A stretch of DNA of 64,000 bases from Corynebacterium endometrii (GCF_004795735.1 NZ_CP039247.1:1302001-1366000), one strand, 5' to 3'. Counted from the stretch's first letter, positions 1 to 10,873 are shown. Made by a program: numbers and translations. Notes: generated by a model not told the origin, from the letters alone.

Positions 1-410
1 GCTTCGTAGCCGCCAAGCGCCTCGAAACGCTCCTCAAGGCGAGAAAACTTCGCAATGGCCTTGTCGCGCTTGTTATCATCGAGGGTTTCCTCCATGATTT
101 TCTGCTGCTTGACCATCGACTTTTTGATCTCATCAAGGCCACGGGCGGACAACACGCGTTCGCGAGCAGTTTGTTCGATGTTCCCCTCGCGCGAATCCTG
201 GGGAAGGTAACCGATAGGGCCAGTACTTGTTACCGAGCCACCGTATGGCTGGGTCTCCCCCGCCAAGATACGCATGGTAGTGGTCTTGCCTGCGCCGTTG
301 CGACCCACAAGACCAATGCGGTCACCCGGCTGCACCCGCAGGTGCTGGCCTGGGGCGTCAAGCAACGTGCGTGCGCCTACGCGCACTTCAAAGTCATTGG
401 TAACAATCAC
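1..410 (-). CDS. ABC-F family ATPase, N-terminal part (gene continues past the left edge)
   Basis: Reading leftward from a GTG at 408-410, the frame is open to base 1 and gives about 136 residues of the first nucleotide-binding domain. The Walker A motif GRNGAGKTTTMR is followed by GYLPQDSRE and a charged, helical Lys/Glu-rich stretch that fits the start of the ABC-F arm. No membrane segment is seen. ABC-F proteins act on the ribosome or as energy sensors (EttA-like) rather than as transporters; which subtype this is cannot be told from the fragment. A TAGACT box at 419-424 lies 8 bases before the GTG with no Shine-Dalgarno sequence, which suggests a leaderless mRNA. The suf terminator separates it from sufT. 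Confidence 0.85.
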   Translation of the reverse strand, partial: MIVTNDFEVRVGARTLLDAPGQHLRVQPGDRIGLVGRNGAGKTTTMRILAGETQPYGGSVTSTGPIGYLPQDSREGNIEQTARERVLSARGLDEIKKSMVKQQKIMEETLDDNKRDKAIAKFSRLEERFEALGGYE

Positions 411-448
411 AAGGAGCCAGTCTAACAACCCTGCACACGGTATGAAAA

Positions 449-485
449 TAGCGTCTAGCTAGGATAAACTCCCGGCTAGACGCTA
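449..485 (-). terminator. Rho-independent terminator of the suf operon
   Basis: An 11-base-pair perfect stem (449-459 with 475-485) is followed on the minus strand by TTTTC. It starts 20 bases after the sufT stop codon, as expected for the end of the suf transcript. Confidence 0.75.
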
Positions 486-504
486 AGTATTGGATCCCCG
501 CTGG

Positions 505-966
505 CTATACGGAGAAGCCGAGGGCCTGAAGCTGCTCACGGCCTTCCTCGGTAATCATGTGAGGGCCCCAAGGCGGCATCCATACCCAATTGATGAGGCA
601 CTCATCAACGAGCTTGTTGCCCACCACCGCGGTATCCACCTGGGCCTCGATGACATCCGTCAATGGGCAGGCCGGCGAAGTCAGGGTCATATTCACATTA
701 GCGATAGATTTGCCCTCCTTCTCCTCGAGCCAGATGTCATAAACCAACCCTAGGTCAACCACGTTGATTCCCAGCTCGGGGTCAATCACATCGCGCATGT
801 ACTCGGCGATGTCAAAGGCCTTGGCCTGCATCTCCGGAGTCTGCTCCGGACGTTCAGCAACCTCTGGTTCCTCGCCCGGCACAAAGGATTGATTCTCCGC
901 CACGTTCTCCGCGGGGGTATTCGCGGCGGTCTCTTCAGGTGTGTTGTTTTCTGGAGTCTCACTCAT
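505..966 (-). CDS. sufT: SufT, MIP18/DUF59-type Fe-S assembly factor
   Basis: 153 residues. The first 45 or so are acidic and Glu/Pro-rich and look disordered. The MIP18 (DUF59) domain follows, with the typical IDPELGINVVDLGLVYDI stretch at about 61-78 and the conserved cysteine in SPACPLTD (about Cys100). Family members help deliver or mature Fe-S clusters. It is the last gene of the suf operon, 3 bases after sufU, the same place as in mycobacteria (Rv1466). The role is inferred from family and position. The acidic N-terminal tail is not part of the domain and probably varies between species. Confidence 0.92.
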   Translation of the reverse strand: MSETPENNTPEETAANTPAENVAENQSFVPGEEPEVAERPEQTPEMQAKAFDIAEYMRDVIDPELGINVVDLGLVYDIWLEEKEGKSIANVNMTLTSPACPLTDVIEAQVDTAVVGNKLVDECLINWVWMPPWGPHMITEEGREQLQALGFSV

Positions 967-969
967 GAT

Positions 970-1422
970 TTATTTCTCCAATTCGTTGAGAGCGTCGGCG
1001 GCGGCGGCCTGGAAGGCCTTCCACCCTAGCAGCGCACATTTAACACGGGCTGGGTATTTGGAAACACCGGCGAAGGCTATACCGTCACCAATTACGTCTG
1101 CGTCGCCTTCCTCGGTCCCGCGCGAGGTAATCATCTTGTCAAACTCCGCGAGTTTAACGTTCGCCTCCTCCAATGATTTGCCGATGATTTCCTCGGCCAT
1201 CACGGAGGTGGATGCCTGAGAAATGGAGCATCCCTCAGCATCGTATGAGACGTCTTCCACGGTTAAACCGTCAGGCGACAACTGCACGCGCAGGGTGAGC
1301 TCATCGCCGCAGGACGGGTTAACATGGTGCACCTCGGCCTGATACGGCTCGCGAAGACCCGCGTACTGCGGGTTTTTATAGTGGTCCAGGATGACTTCCT
1401 GGTACATAGAATCCAGATTCAT
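970..1422 (-). CDS. sufU: SufU, zinc-dependent sulfur acceptor for SufS
   Basis: 150 residues, the usual length. The zinc site of SufU proteins is visible: Cys38 and Asp40 in NPSCGDEL, Cys65 in EGCSISQA and Cys129 in VKCALLGW. SufU takes the persulfide sulfur from the desulfurase SufS and passes it to the SufBCD scaffold; it is not itself a scaffold like IscU. Its ATG follows directly on the sufS stop codon with no base between, so the two are translationally coupled and were probably made in equal amounts. It replaces SufE, which is absent from this cluster. Confidence 0.95.
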   Translation of the reverse strand: MNLDSMYQEVILDHYKNPQYAGLREPYQAEVHHVNPSCGDELTLRVQLSPDGLTVEDVSYDAEGCSISQASTSVMAEEIIGKSLEEANVKLAEFDKMITSRGTEEGDADVIGDGIAFAGVSKYPARVKCALLGWKAFQAAAADALNELEK

Positions 1423-2676
<1,254 letters not shown>

Positions 2677-2719
2677 TTATAGCTTCGCTGTGTGCAGAAA
2701 TTTAAAGGGCCTATACGGC

Positions 2720-3475
2720 TTAGAGGTACTTATCGTAGCCCTCGGCCTCGAGCTGATCGGCCAACTCGGCCCCACCGGTTTCAACGATCTGACCGCCGGC
2801 GAACACGTGAACGTAGTCAGGAATGACGTAGTTCAGGATGCGCTTGTAGTGGGTAATCATCAGGATTCCGCCACCGGTTTCCTCCTGGTAACGGTTGATC
2901 CCCTCGGATACCACGCGCAGGGCGTCGACGTCGAGGCCGGAGTCAGTCTCATCCATGATGGCAAACTTTGGCTTGATAAGGTCAAGCTGCATGACCTCGT
3001 GGCGCTTCTTCTCGCCTCCAGAGAAACCCTCATTGACGGAACGGGCGATGAAGGACTTGTCGATCTTCAGCGCGTCGCGGGCGGCGGAGAGTTCCTTGTT
3101 CCACTCGCGCAGCTTAGGCGCCTCACCGCGGACAGCGGTAACAGCGGAGCGCATGAACTGGGACACCTTTACGCCGGCGATCTCAGTTGGGTACTGCATC
3201 GCCAGGAAGAGGCCGGCGCGTGCGCGCTCGTCAACGGACATCTCGAGGACGTCCTCCCCATCGAGAAGGATCTCTCCCTCAGTGATCTCGTAGCGGGGAT
3301 GGCCCGCGATCGCGTAGGAAAGCGTGGACTTTCCGGAGCCGTTAGGGCCCATGATGGCGTGGGTCTCACCGGACTTGATGGTCAGGTTGACGCCCTTGAG
3401 GATTTCCTTAGGCTCAGCGCCCTCCTCGGTAGGGAGCACCTGCGCGTGGAGGTTCTTAATTTCCAGGGTAGACAT
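2720..3475 (-). CDS. sufC: SufC, ATPase of the SufBCD scaffold complex
   Basis: 251 residues from the ATG that opens MSTLEIKNL; a TTG four codons earlier is in frame but has no better ribosome site. Walker A is GPNGSGKST (about 43-51), the ABC signature FSGGEKKRHE and the Walker B AIMDETDSGLD, the form typical of SufC. It is a soluble ABC ATPase that binds SufB and SufD and drives shape changes during cluster assembly. It lies between sufD and sufS, with 52 bases to sufS. Confidence 0.96.
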   Translation of the reverse strand: MSTLEIKNLHAQVLPTEEGAEPKEILKGVNLTIKSGETHAIMGPNGSGKSTLSYAIAGHPRYEITEGEILLDGEDVLEMSVDERARAGLFLAMQYPTEIAGVKVSQFMRSAVTAVRGEAPKLREWNKELSAARDALKIDKSFIARSVNEGFSGGEKKRHEVMQLDLIKPKFAIMDETDSGLDVDALRVVSEGINRYQEETGGGILMITHYKRILNYVIPDYVHVFAGGQIVETGGAELADQLEAEGYDKYL

Positions 3476-3510
3476 AATGTTGTGCAAGTCTTTCTTGTGC
3501 TTCGGGAGGG

Positions 3511-4674
3511 TTAGGCGTTGATCTTGGAGAGCTCGTCGGTCACGCGGGACTCTAGCTCTTCACGGAGGGACTCAACCGGGATGCGGGAGATGACCTCAGA
3601 GAAGAAGCCGTGAATGATAAGGCGGCGTGCCTCAGACTCGGGGATGCCGCGGGCCATGAGGTAGAACAGCTGCTCATCATCGAAGCGTCCAACGGTAGCT
3701 GCGTGGCCTGCACCGGCGATTTGGCCCGTCTCGATCTCGAGGTTAGGGATGGCGTCGGCGCGGCCGCCCTCAGTCAGGATCAGGTTGGCGTTCGTTTCGT
3801 ACGTATCGGTGTTGTGCGCGTTGGCGCGGATCAATACGTCGCCTACCCAACAAGTACGGGCCACGCTCTTTGGGGTGCCCTGTACGGCGCCCTTGTACAG
3901 GACGCGGGAGCGGCAATTTGCAACCTTGTGATCCACCAACAGGCGGTTTTCAAAGTACTGGCCCTGGTCCGCAAAGTAGACGCCGAGCAGCTCGGCATCC
4001 GCACCAGGCTCAGAGAAGACCACGCGGGGAACGATACGCACTACGTCTCCGCCGAAGGTGGCAACGGAATGGCGCAGCACCGCATCGCGGCCCATGGCGA
4101 TCATCTGGTTCGACAGGTGCACCGCACCGTTATCCCAATCGGCGTCGACAATCACAGTGACGTTTGCGCCCTCACCGATGTTGAATTCCACATTGTCCGC
4201 GTGGGTACCGGTGCCAACATACTTGAGCACGATGGTTGCCTGGGCGTGGTGGCCGACCTGGATAGAGGTAGCGCCGAAGGAGGTGACGCCCTCGCCGGAT
4301 CCCTCGATAGTGATATTGATTGGCTGGTCCAGGACTGTATCAGCGTCAACGGTGACGACCTGCGCGTCGGGCATGGACGTCCACGCCTGCGCACCAACGC
4401 GGTCAGAGGGCGCGCCCACCTTGCCTAGGCGCTCGTCATCGGGGGACACGGTCTCGGCCCGCACACCAGCCGGCGCCTCTACGGCCACCTTCTGGCTGAC
4501 GACCTCGGCGAACGTGCCGTTGTGCAGACCGCGCAGTTCGCGCAGCGAGACAAAGCGCCACACCTCGTCACGGCCACGGGGGATGTCAAAGTCCTCGACG
4601 TTAAATGAGGTGAATTGGTCACCCTTAGTAGCCTGGTGGCCAGCCTTTGGGGCGAATTCATTCGCGTTAACCAT
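3511..4674 (-). CDS. sufD: SufD, Fe-S scaffold complex subunit
   Basis: 387 residues with the beta-helix core of the SufB/SufD family and the C-terminal family signature GHAATVGRFDDEQLFYLMAR followed by the ARRLIIHGFFSEV helix. SufD pairs with SufB on SufC and helps iron entry. Its start lies 5 bases after the sufB stop. It is less conserved than SufB at the N terminus, as usual for the family. I see no frameshift and no intein. Confidence 0.95.
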   Translation of the reverse strand: MVNANEFAPKAGHQATKGDQFTSFNVEDFDIPRGRDEVWRFVSLRELRGLHNGTFAEVVSQKVAVEAPAGVRAETVSPDDERLGKVGAPSDRVGAQAWTSMPDAQVVTVDADTVLDQPINITIEGSGEGVTSFGATSIQVGHHAQATIVLKYVGTGTHADNVEFNIGEGANVTVIVDADWDNGAVHLSNQMIAMGRDAVLRHSVATFGGDVVRIVPRVVFSEPGADAELLGVYFADQGQYFENRLLVDHKVANCRSRVLYKGAVQGTPKSVARTCWVGDVLIRANAHNTDTYETNANLILTEGGRADAIPNLEIETGQIAGAGHAATVGRFDDEQLFYLMARGIPESEARRLIIHGFFSEVISRIPVESLREELESRVTDELSKINA

Positions 4675-4679
4675 TGGGT

Positions 4680-6137
4680 CTAGCCCACCGATCCTTCCAT
4701 TTGCAGCTCAATGAGACGGTTCAATTCAAGGGCGTACTCCATCGGCAGCTCCTTCGCGATTGGCTCGATGAAGCCGCGGACGATCATCGCCATCGCTTCT
4801 TCTTCCTCGATGCCGCGGCTCATGAGGTAGAACAATTGCTCCTCTGAAACCTTGGACACCGTAGCCTCGTGGCCCAGTGTCACATGCTCGGTGCGGATAT
4901 CGTTGTACGGGTAGGTATCCGTGCGGGAGATGTCATCCACCAATAGCGCATCGCACTCGACCTGGGCGGTGGAGTTGTGCGCCTGCGGATGCACCTCAAC
5001 CAGTCCTCGGTAAGCCGAACGCCCGCCGTTGCGGGAAACGGACTTAGACACGATGGTCGAGGAGGTGTGCGGCGCCATGTGCACCATCTTTGCGCCGGTG
5101 TCCTGCACCTGGCCTTCGCCGGAAAACGCCGCAGAGAGTACGGAACCACGCGCGTGCGGGCCGGTGAGCCAGCAGCCCGGGTACTTCATATTTACCTTGG
5201 AACCAATGTTGCCATCGACCCATTCCATGGTTCCGCCCTCTTCAACCTTGGCTCGCTGGGTCACGAGGTTGTAGACGTTGGTAGACCAGTTCTGAATCGT
5301 GGTGTAGCGGCAGCGCGCGCCCTTCTTCACGATGATTTCGACGATGGCCGCGTGGAGGGAATCAGACTGGTAAATCGGAGCGGTGCAGCCTTCGACGTAG
5401 TGAACGTAAGCGTCCTCATCGACGATGATGAGGGTGCGCTCAAACTGCCCCATGTTCTCCGTGTTCATGCGGAAGTATGCCTGCAGAGGAATCTCGACAT
5501 GCACGCCCTTAGGAACGTAGATGAAAGAGCCGCCGGACCACACAGCGGAGTTAAGCGCGGAGTACTTGTTGTCACCCGATGGGATGACGGAACCGAAGTA
5601 CTCCTTGAATAGCTCTTCGTGCTCGCGCAAGCCGGTATCGGTGTCAACGAAGATTACGCCCTGCTGCTCCAGGTCCTCGCGGATCTGGTGGTAAACAACC
5701 TCTGACTCGTACTGCGCGGCCACACCCGCGACCAGGCGCTGCTTCTCAGCGTCCGGGATGCCGAGCTTGTCATAGGTCTGCTTAATATCTTCTGGAAGAT
5801 CATCCCAGGACTGCGCCTGCTTCTCCGTGGAGCGGACGTAGTACTTGATGGAGTCATAATCGATGTGAGAAAGATCCGGGCCCCAGGTAGGAACCGGCTT
5901 CTTCTCAAACATGCCCAGAGCCTTCAGGCGGAAGTTCAGCATCCACTCCGGCTCGTTTTTCATGCGGGAAATATCGCGTACAACGTCCTCGTTCAAACCG
6001 CGGCGTGCCGCAGCACCGGCCACGTCTGAGTCGTGCCAGCCGTAAGCGTAAGCGCCCATGGATTCGATGATTTCATCATCCGTCATCTTCTCGCCTGGGG
6101 CTACTGCATTAGATGGCGCAGTATTTGCCTGGGTCAT
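4680..6137 (-). CDS. sufB: SufB, Fe-S cluster scaffold
   Basis: 485 residues, the normal intein-free length. Clear SufB motifs are [22 protein letters not shown], the YVEGCTAP cysteine stretch and the C-terminal [17 protein letters not shown]. SufB is the subunit on which the cluster is built, with SufC and SufD. Many mycobacterial sufB genes carry an intein; this one does not. It is the first structural gene after the regulator sufR, with GGAAAGGAG before the ATG and 73 bases between the two genes. Confidence 0.97.
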   Translation of the reverse strand: MTQANTAPSNAVAPGEKMTDDEIIESMGAYAYGWHDSDVAGAAARRGLNEDVVRDISRMKNEPEWMLNFRLKALGMFEKKPVPTWGPDLSHIDYDSIKYYVRSTEKQAQSWDDLPEDIKQTYDKLGIPDAEKQRLVAGVAAQYESEVVYHQIREDLEQQGVIFVDTDTGLREHEELFKEYFGSVIPSGDNKYSALNSAVWSGGSFIYVPKGVHVEIPLQAYFRMNTENMGQFERTLIIVDEDAYVHYVEGCTAPIYQSDSLHAAIVEIIVKKGARCRYTTIQNWSTNVYNLVTQRAKVEEGGTMEWVDGNIGSKVNMKYPGCWLTGPHARGSVLSAAFSGEGQVQDTGAKMVHMAPHTSSTIVSKSVSRNGGRSAYRGLVEVHPQAHNSTAQVECDALLVDDISRTDTYPYNDIRTEHVTLGHEATVSKVSEEQLFYLMSRGIEEEEAMAMIVRGFIEPIAKELPMEYALELNRLIELQMEGSVG

Positions 6138-6210
6138 GACCCGCTCCTTTCCTCTTAAGTCTTAAATTTATTGTGTGCGCGTTGTAAACCACGGGGCTTA
6201 ACCCGTGGAC

Positions 6211-6975
6211 CTAACTTGCATTTCGCCTAGTGTTTATCGGTGTCAAAGGGATATTGGTGGTACAGATTCCATGGCCGTTGACAATGGTTGCCAGTGGCTG
6301 AACGTGGGTACCTAGCACTGAAGAGATGACTTCCTGTTCCGCCTCGCACAGTTCGGGATGCTCAGCCGCCACATGCGCCACCGGGCAGTGGTGCTGGCAG
6401 ATTTGAACCCCGTTTCCGGCCCTATCCACCGTGGCCGCGAACCCATGGGCATCAAGCGCCTCGGCTAGTCTACGCGCGACCTCCACCACGGATTCATCCT
6501 CCCTGATGGAAGGACGAATATCATCGACGAGCCTTTCCATTCGCGCGATGGCAAACGCCTTGACCGCCTCGGAACCGCCCACCTCACGAAGTGCAGAGAG
6601 GGCGTCGGACGCGAGGGCGTCATAGGCGTGCCCGAACTGCGCGCGCCCGGCATCGGTCAAGCGGAAGTGCTTTGCGGGGCGGCCACGGGTTGCATGCTCA
6701 CCATTCCTGGCGACCGGGCGGCGATTGACAACCTCAGTAAGCCCCTCCTCCACCAAAATGTCTAGGTGCCGGCGTACGCCCGCTGCGGACAGCCCCAAGC
6801 GCTTGCCTAAATACGACGCGGTAATCGGCCCCTCCTTAAGCAAGAGAAGCATCACCTGACGGCGGGTATCCCCCTCGGTACTACGGGACTCTTTAGGACC
6901 CGGCTTCGCGCCGAGTTCCGCCGAGGCCGTACGGGCCGGCGCGGTTCGAGCCTTGGGGCGCCGTGCTGCAGTCAT
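6211..6975 (-). CDS. sufR: SufR, Fe-S cluster-sensing repressor of the suf operon
   Basis: 254 residues. A winged helix-turn-helix lies at about 37-85 (GPITASYLGKRLGLSAAGVRRHLDIL). Four cysteines lie in the C-terminal half: Cys193 and Cys197 in QICQHHCPVA, Cys210, and Cys238 in NGHGICTTN. These would hold the Fe-S cluster that members of this family use to sense cluster status. The N-terminal 35 residues are basic and low in complexity. It heads the operon, so it very likely controls itself and sufBDCSUT. AAGGAAAGGAGG precedes the ATG, with a TAGGAT -10 candidate at 6996-7001. Confidence 0.93.
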   Translation of the reverse strand: MTAARRPKARTAPARTASAELGAKPGPKESRSTEGDTRRQVMLLLLKEGPITASYLGKRLGLSAAGVRRHLDILVEEGLTEVVNRRPVARNGEHATRGRPAKHFRLTDAGRAQFGHAYDALASDALSALREVGGSEAVKAFAIARMERLVDDIRPSIREDESVVEVARRLAEALDAHGFAATVDRAGNGVQICQHHCPVAHVAAEHPELCEAEQEVISSVLGTHVQPLATIVNGHGICTTNIPLTPINTRRNAS

Positions 6976-7272
6976 GCTTGCCTCCTTTCCTTAAGATCCT
7001 AGGACCGAATGGACCACCATCCGGCTTGCGCTAAACCTTGTCTGTATTGAGTGACGGCACCGTGAACGGCGCCCCTCACCTTTAGACAACACTAGTGTTC
7101 CCTAATTGATTCCAAAATGCCACCAACGCAGGTTATCGGCGTGGCGCCAAGGCCATGGAACTTATAAAAATCCCCGGCGACACCCTTCCCCCGCTTCCTT
7201 TGCCGCAGCCTCGGGAGAATCACGGATCTCTAATTGTCCATCGCGATCTAGGCCAGACTAGAGTGTTTAAGC
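6976..7272. promoter_or_regulatory. Divergent sufR/mptB control region with a 12-base palindrome
   Basis: This 297-base gap holds both outward promoters. For sufR there is a TAGGAT box at 6996-7001 on the minus strand. For mptB a TAGAGT box at 7259-7264 stands 8 bases before the ATG, fitting a leaderless start. A perfect palindrome, AACACTAGTGTT, lies at 7088-7099, about 90 bases from the sufR -10 box. It is a candidate operator, for example for SufR, but this rests only on its symmetry and place. Confidence 0.5.
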
Positions 7273-9093
7273 ATGAAACGAACATTGTCAGGTCTACTCG
7301 ACGGGCTGGTCACCGAGCTGCCCTCAGTAGGCACTGCCGGTTCGCGTTCTAGCCTGCTTCACGCCGAGCCAGCACACGATGGCCAAGGGGACATACGCTA
7401 CGACACGGCGTTGCCCAACCAAGGCCGTGCCCGGGTAACGATAAGCCAGCTGCGCACATTCTTCATCCTGCGCTGGATGGGGACCGTAGGATCCCTTCTC
7501 ATCGCCGTGGGTGCCCTAGGCGCCGGCGCGCTGCCGGTGGTGACCAACCCCTACGACAATGTGCCGCTAGGGTCACTGATGTCCCGGATGCTGCAATCAT
7601 CCTCGGCGTTGGTCTTTACCGGGGTTGGTTTGTTGGCCCTGGCTTGGGTCCTCCTAGCTCCGTATGTCGGCACGCCGCTACGCGGTGAGCAGTTTAATGC
7701 GGTGACAAACCTGGAGATCAGGAGTAAGCACGGATCCGCGAAGGCCCGCCGCACCAAAGGCGGCTCCCCCGAGGAACCAGTACCCGCCGCGCGACCCACG
7801 CGCGTCGCGGCGACTCCCCGTCTAGTCTCCGTGGCGCAGCTGTGGCGAACCTACGCCTGCTGGATCATCCCCCTCATTGTCACCGCACCGCTTTTTACCC
7901 AAGACATCTACAGTTATCTTGCCCAAGGCTCCAGCGTTGCCCAGGGCATGGACCCCTACAGCGCGGGGCCGGTAGAGCTGCTGGGAAGCGATGATATCCT
8001 GGCGCGCTCCGTGCCCTTCATCTGGGCTAACTCCCCCTCCCCTTACGGCCCGGTCGCTCTGGGCCTAGCCGCTGGGATTAGCCGGTTGACCTCAGACTCC
8101 ATCCTTCTAGGTGTGCTGTCACACCGCATCCTGTCCGTGCTGGGAATGGCGGCGGCCGGCTGGGCGATTACCCGTCTGGCGCGGCGCTGCAACGTTTCCC
8201 CGGAATCCGCGTTGTGGTTGGGCGTTCTCAACCCCTTGGCGATACTGCACTTGATCGGTGGCATCCACAATGAATCCATCCTGCTGGGTTTTGCCCTAGC
8301 TGGCATGGAGCTGGGGTTGCGGGGCCTGGATTGGATGGACCAACGCCCCGGGTTCCGCGCCTGGATGCTTGTGGTAGCCTCCGGAGCTCTCATCTCCGCA
8401 GCCGGCATGGTCAAGGTCACCGGCTTCATTGGCCTTGGATTTATTGGCATGGCCCTAGCCCGTTTTCTGCATGACAAACGCAAGCTCGCCGCGTGGAAGG
8501 CTATTTTGTACGCCGCCGCGGGTCAGGCGTTGCTCCTTATTGGAAGCGTCATTGCTATAACGTTGCTGACCGGGATCGGCTTGGGCTGGATCACCAGCCA
8601 GGGCGGAGCCGCCACCATACGCTCTTGGCTATCGCTTTCCACCGATTCTGGGGTGTTCGCGGGATTCCTGGGCATGCTGTTGGGCTTGGGCGATCATACC
8701 GAGTCGATGTTGACGATCACCCGCGCCGCGGGAGTACTAGTGGCCGCCGCATTCATGGTCCGCATGCTCTTCGCCACCTTCAAAGGAACCATCCACCCGG
8801 TGGGCGGACTGGGCGTGTCCACGTTGGTTTTGGTTATCTTTTTCCCCGTGGTTCACCCGTGGTATCTCCTATGGGCGGTACTGCCTCTGTCCGCATGGGC
8901 AAACCGCCTTATATTCCGCCTCACGGTAGTTGCCTACTCCACAGTGATGAGCTTCGTTGTCCTCCCCCGCGGTCTAGGCCTTCCACCGGGCACTATTTTT
9001 ACCATTTACGCGGCCGCGGCCTTGACGTTTGCAATAGTAGCCGCGATTTGGTGGGTTCTACTACGCCGTTCCGGCGCCCGTATCCTAAACTAG
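7273..9093 (+). CDS. mptB: MptB, polyprenyl-phosphomannose-dependent alpha-1,6-mannosyltransferase
   Basis: 606 residues, a GT-C type membrane glycosyltransferase with a soluble N-terminal tail and at least ten hydrophobic segments from about residue 75 on. The first lumenal loop carries the acidic motif of the class in TQDIYSYLAQG. In Corynebacteriales MptB starts the alpha-1,6-mannan backbone of lipomannan and lipoarabinomannan at the plasma membrane. Its place opposite sufR and before an ABC exporter and ctaA is the same in mycobacteria (Rv1459c). A stretch at about 150-180 is rich in Arg, Lys and Pro and is probably a cytosolic loop. The start is leaderless by prediction, with TAGAGT at 7259-7264. 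Confidence 0.88.
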   Translation: MKRTLSGLLDGLVTELPSVGTAGSRSSLLHAEPAHDGQGDIRYDTALPNQGRARVTISQLRTFFILRWMGTVGSLLIAVGALGAGALPVVTNPYDNVPLGSLMSRMLQSSSALVFTGVGLLALAWVLLAPYVGTPLRGEQFNAVTNLEIRSKHGSAKARRTKGGSPEEPVPAARPTRVAATPRLVSVAQLWRTYACWIIPLIVTAPLFTQDIYSYLAQGSSVAQGMDPYSAGPVELLGSDDILARSVPFIWANSPSPYGPVALGLAAGISRLTSDSILLGVLSHRILSVLGMAAAGWAITRLARRCNVSPESALWLGVLNPLAILHLIGGIHNESILLGFALAGMELGLRGLDWMDQRPGFRAWMLVVASGALISAAGMVKVTGFIGLGFIGMALARFLHDKRKLAAWKAILYAAAGQALLLIGSVIAITLLTGIGLGWITSQGGAATIRSWLSLSTDSGVFAGFLGMLLGLGDHTESMLTITRAAGVLVAAAFMVRMLFATFKGTIHPVGGLGVSTLVLVIFFPVVHPWYLLWAVLPLSAWANRLIFRLTVVAYSTVMSFVVLPRGLGLPPGTIFTIYAAAALTFAIVAAIWWVLLRRSGARILN

Positions 9094-9099
9094 GCAACC

Positions 9100-10032
9100 G
9101 TGAATACAACTTTCGATGGATCGCCCGCGCTGGAACTGTCCCATGTGACAAAATCGTATGGCCCCAAGCTGGCCGTCAACGATCTTTCCGTAACGGTCCA
9201 GCGGGGCGAACTTGTCTGCCTGCTCGGGCCAAATGGGGCGGGTAAAACCACCACCATTGAGATGTGCGAAGGTTTTATTCCCCCATCCTCGGGGCAGCTA
9301 AGGGTATTAGGACTCAACCCCGCCCAAGATCCTGACGCCGTGCGCGCACGAATCGGCATCATGCTGCAAGGCGGCGGAGGTTACTCCGGCATCAAAGTCC
9401 GCGAGATGCTCAAATTGGCCGCTAGCTACCACACTAATCCTCACGATCCCGAATGGTTGTTGGATATTTTGGGCCTGCGCGGCGTAGAGAAGAACACGTA
9501 TCGCCGCTTATCCGGCGGCCAACAGCAGCGGCTGTCCTTAGCACTGGCGCTCATCGGCCGCCCCGAATTGGTCTTCCTCGACGAACCAACGGCCGGCATG
9601 GATGCCCAGTCCCGCCTGATGGTCTGGGAGCTCATCCGCAGTCTCAAACGCGACGGTACGTCCGTCGTTTTAACCACGCATTTGATGGACGAGGCCGAAG
9701 CGCTAGCCGACAAAGTAATCATCATCGATCATGGGACCCAAGTTGCCGCGGGCACTCCGGCCGAACTCACGGCCGCAAGCCAGGAAGGTTCAATCACGCT
9801 AAGGACCACCACCGAGCTCGACACGGAACGTTTCAAAACCGCCACCGGTTGCGACGCAAGGGCCATACGCCCGCTGCACTACCGCGTTCAGGCTCCTGCA
9901 ACGCCCGAGCTCATAGCCTCGTTCGCCGCCGCCCTCGCCGAGCAAGGCGTGCTTGCCCACCGCATTGATACCGCCCAGCGGACGCTAGAGGATGTCTTTT
10001 TGGATATCACCGGCCGCCAATTGCGAAGCTAG
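9100..10032 (+). CDS. ABC transporter ATP-binding protein (DrrA/CcmA type)
   Basis: 310 residues. Walker A is LLGPNGAGKTTT, the signature is RRLSGGQQQRLSLALAL, the Walker B LVFLDEPTAGMD and the switch histidine lies in VVLTTHLMDEAE. The C-terminal 80 residues resemble the accessory tail of the DrrA exporter family (LEDVFLDITGR). It partners the permease encoded next. The pair sits between mptB and ctaA as in mycobacteria (Rv1457c-Rv1458c); the substrate is unknown. The GTG start lies 6 bases after the mptB stop; a TAAACT box at 9086-9091 stands 8 bases before it. Confidence 0.88.
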   Translation: MNTTFDGSPALELSHVTKSYGPKLAVNDLSVTVQRGELVCLLGPNGAGKTTTIEMCEGFIPPSSGQLRVLGLNPAQDPDAVRARIGIMLQGGGGYSGIKVREMLKLAASYHTNPHDPEWLLDILGLRGVEKNTYRRLSGGQQQRLSLALALIGRPELVFLDEPTAGMDAQSRLMVWELIRSLKRDGTSVVLTTHLMDEAEALADKVIIIDHGTQVAAGTPAELTAASQEGSITLRTTTELDTERFKTATGCDARAIRPLHYRVQAPATPELIASFAAALAEQGVLAHRIDTAQRTLEDVFLDITGRQLRS

Positions 10033-10084
10033 GCCAGAAGAACTGCCCGCCTAAGAAAACGTAACCACACCAGTTAGAAGACCA

Positions 10085-10873
10085 ATGACTTCATCACCCA
10101 CTGCTGCCCCCACCGCTTTCCCACCTGGAACGTTTGCCCCCGCCCCGCAACGCGCAAGCCGGCTCGCCATGGTCAAAGCGCAGGGTCTGATTGAAACCAA
10201 GCTTCTGTTGCGCCACGGTGAGCAGCAACTGCTCAGTGTGATAATCCCTATCGGCCTACTCATCGCCGGCGCCGTGATTGATTTCCTGCCTGGTGGCCAA
10301 GGCATCGATTTGATTTTCCCCATGGTCCTAGCCGTAGCCGCAACCTCCGCCGGTTTTACCGGCCAGGCCATCGCGGTGGCTTTCGACCGCCGGTACGGCG
10401 CCCTCAAGCGCACCGGTGCTTCAGGCGTATCGCGCAGTACCATCGTCTCCGGCAAAATAATTGCGGTTATCGCCTTATCCCTCCTGCAAATAGTCCTGCT
10501 GGGCTTTACGGCATACGCACTTGGATTCCGAACTGGGATTACCGGCATCATCGTGGGCCTTGCCGTTCTGCTCATTGGCGTTGGGGCGTTTACGGCGATG
10601 GGCCTATCTCTCGGCGGCAGCCAGTCCCCCGAGCTGGTCCTGGCGCTAGCTAACCTGCTTTGGTTCATCATGCTAGGCATCGTGGGGTGGGTGATGTACT
10701 CCCAGGGCCTGGGCGATAACGGGTTATTCACGCTTATTCCTACCGTCGCCGTGGCCGCCGGTATAGCCGAGGCCTTCGCGGGAGTAGTGCCGGTATATGA
10801 ATTCCTCGTCTTAGTTGGCTGGCTCGCCATTGCCTCATTTACTGCCATGAAATGCTTCCGCTTCGAGGGCTAA
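10085..10873 (+). CDS. ABC-2 type transporter permease
   Basis: 262 residues with six hydrophobic segments between about residues 50 and 258, an ABC-2 permease of the DrrB type. After a hydrophilic N terminus of about 30 residues come the first membrane helix (IIPIGLLIAGAVIDF) and the cytosolic loop with FDRRYGALKRTGASG, a basic stretch usual in these exporters. It forms a half-transporter set with the ATPase just upstream, separated by 52 bases. Substrate not known. The position before ctaA has led to guesses of a link with heme or envelope export, but nothing in the sequence proves it. Confidence 0.85.
   Translation: MTSSPTAAPTAFPPGTFAPAPQRASRLAMVKAQGLIETKLLLRHGEQQLLSVIIPIGLLIAGAVIDFLPGGQGIDLIFPMVLAVAATSAGFTGQAIAVAFDRRYGALKRTGASGVSRSTIVSGKIIAVIALSLLQIVLLGFTAYALGFRTGITGIIVGLAVLLIGVGAFTAMGLSLGGSQSPELVLALANLLWFIMLGIVGWVMYSQGLGDNGLFTLIPTVAVAAGIAEAFAGVVPVYEFLVLVGWLAIASFTAMKCFRFEG

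Noticed and set aside
4680-6137. Possible intein in sufB
   Set aside because: The protein is 485 residues and continuous through the family motifs; no insertion is present.
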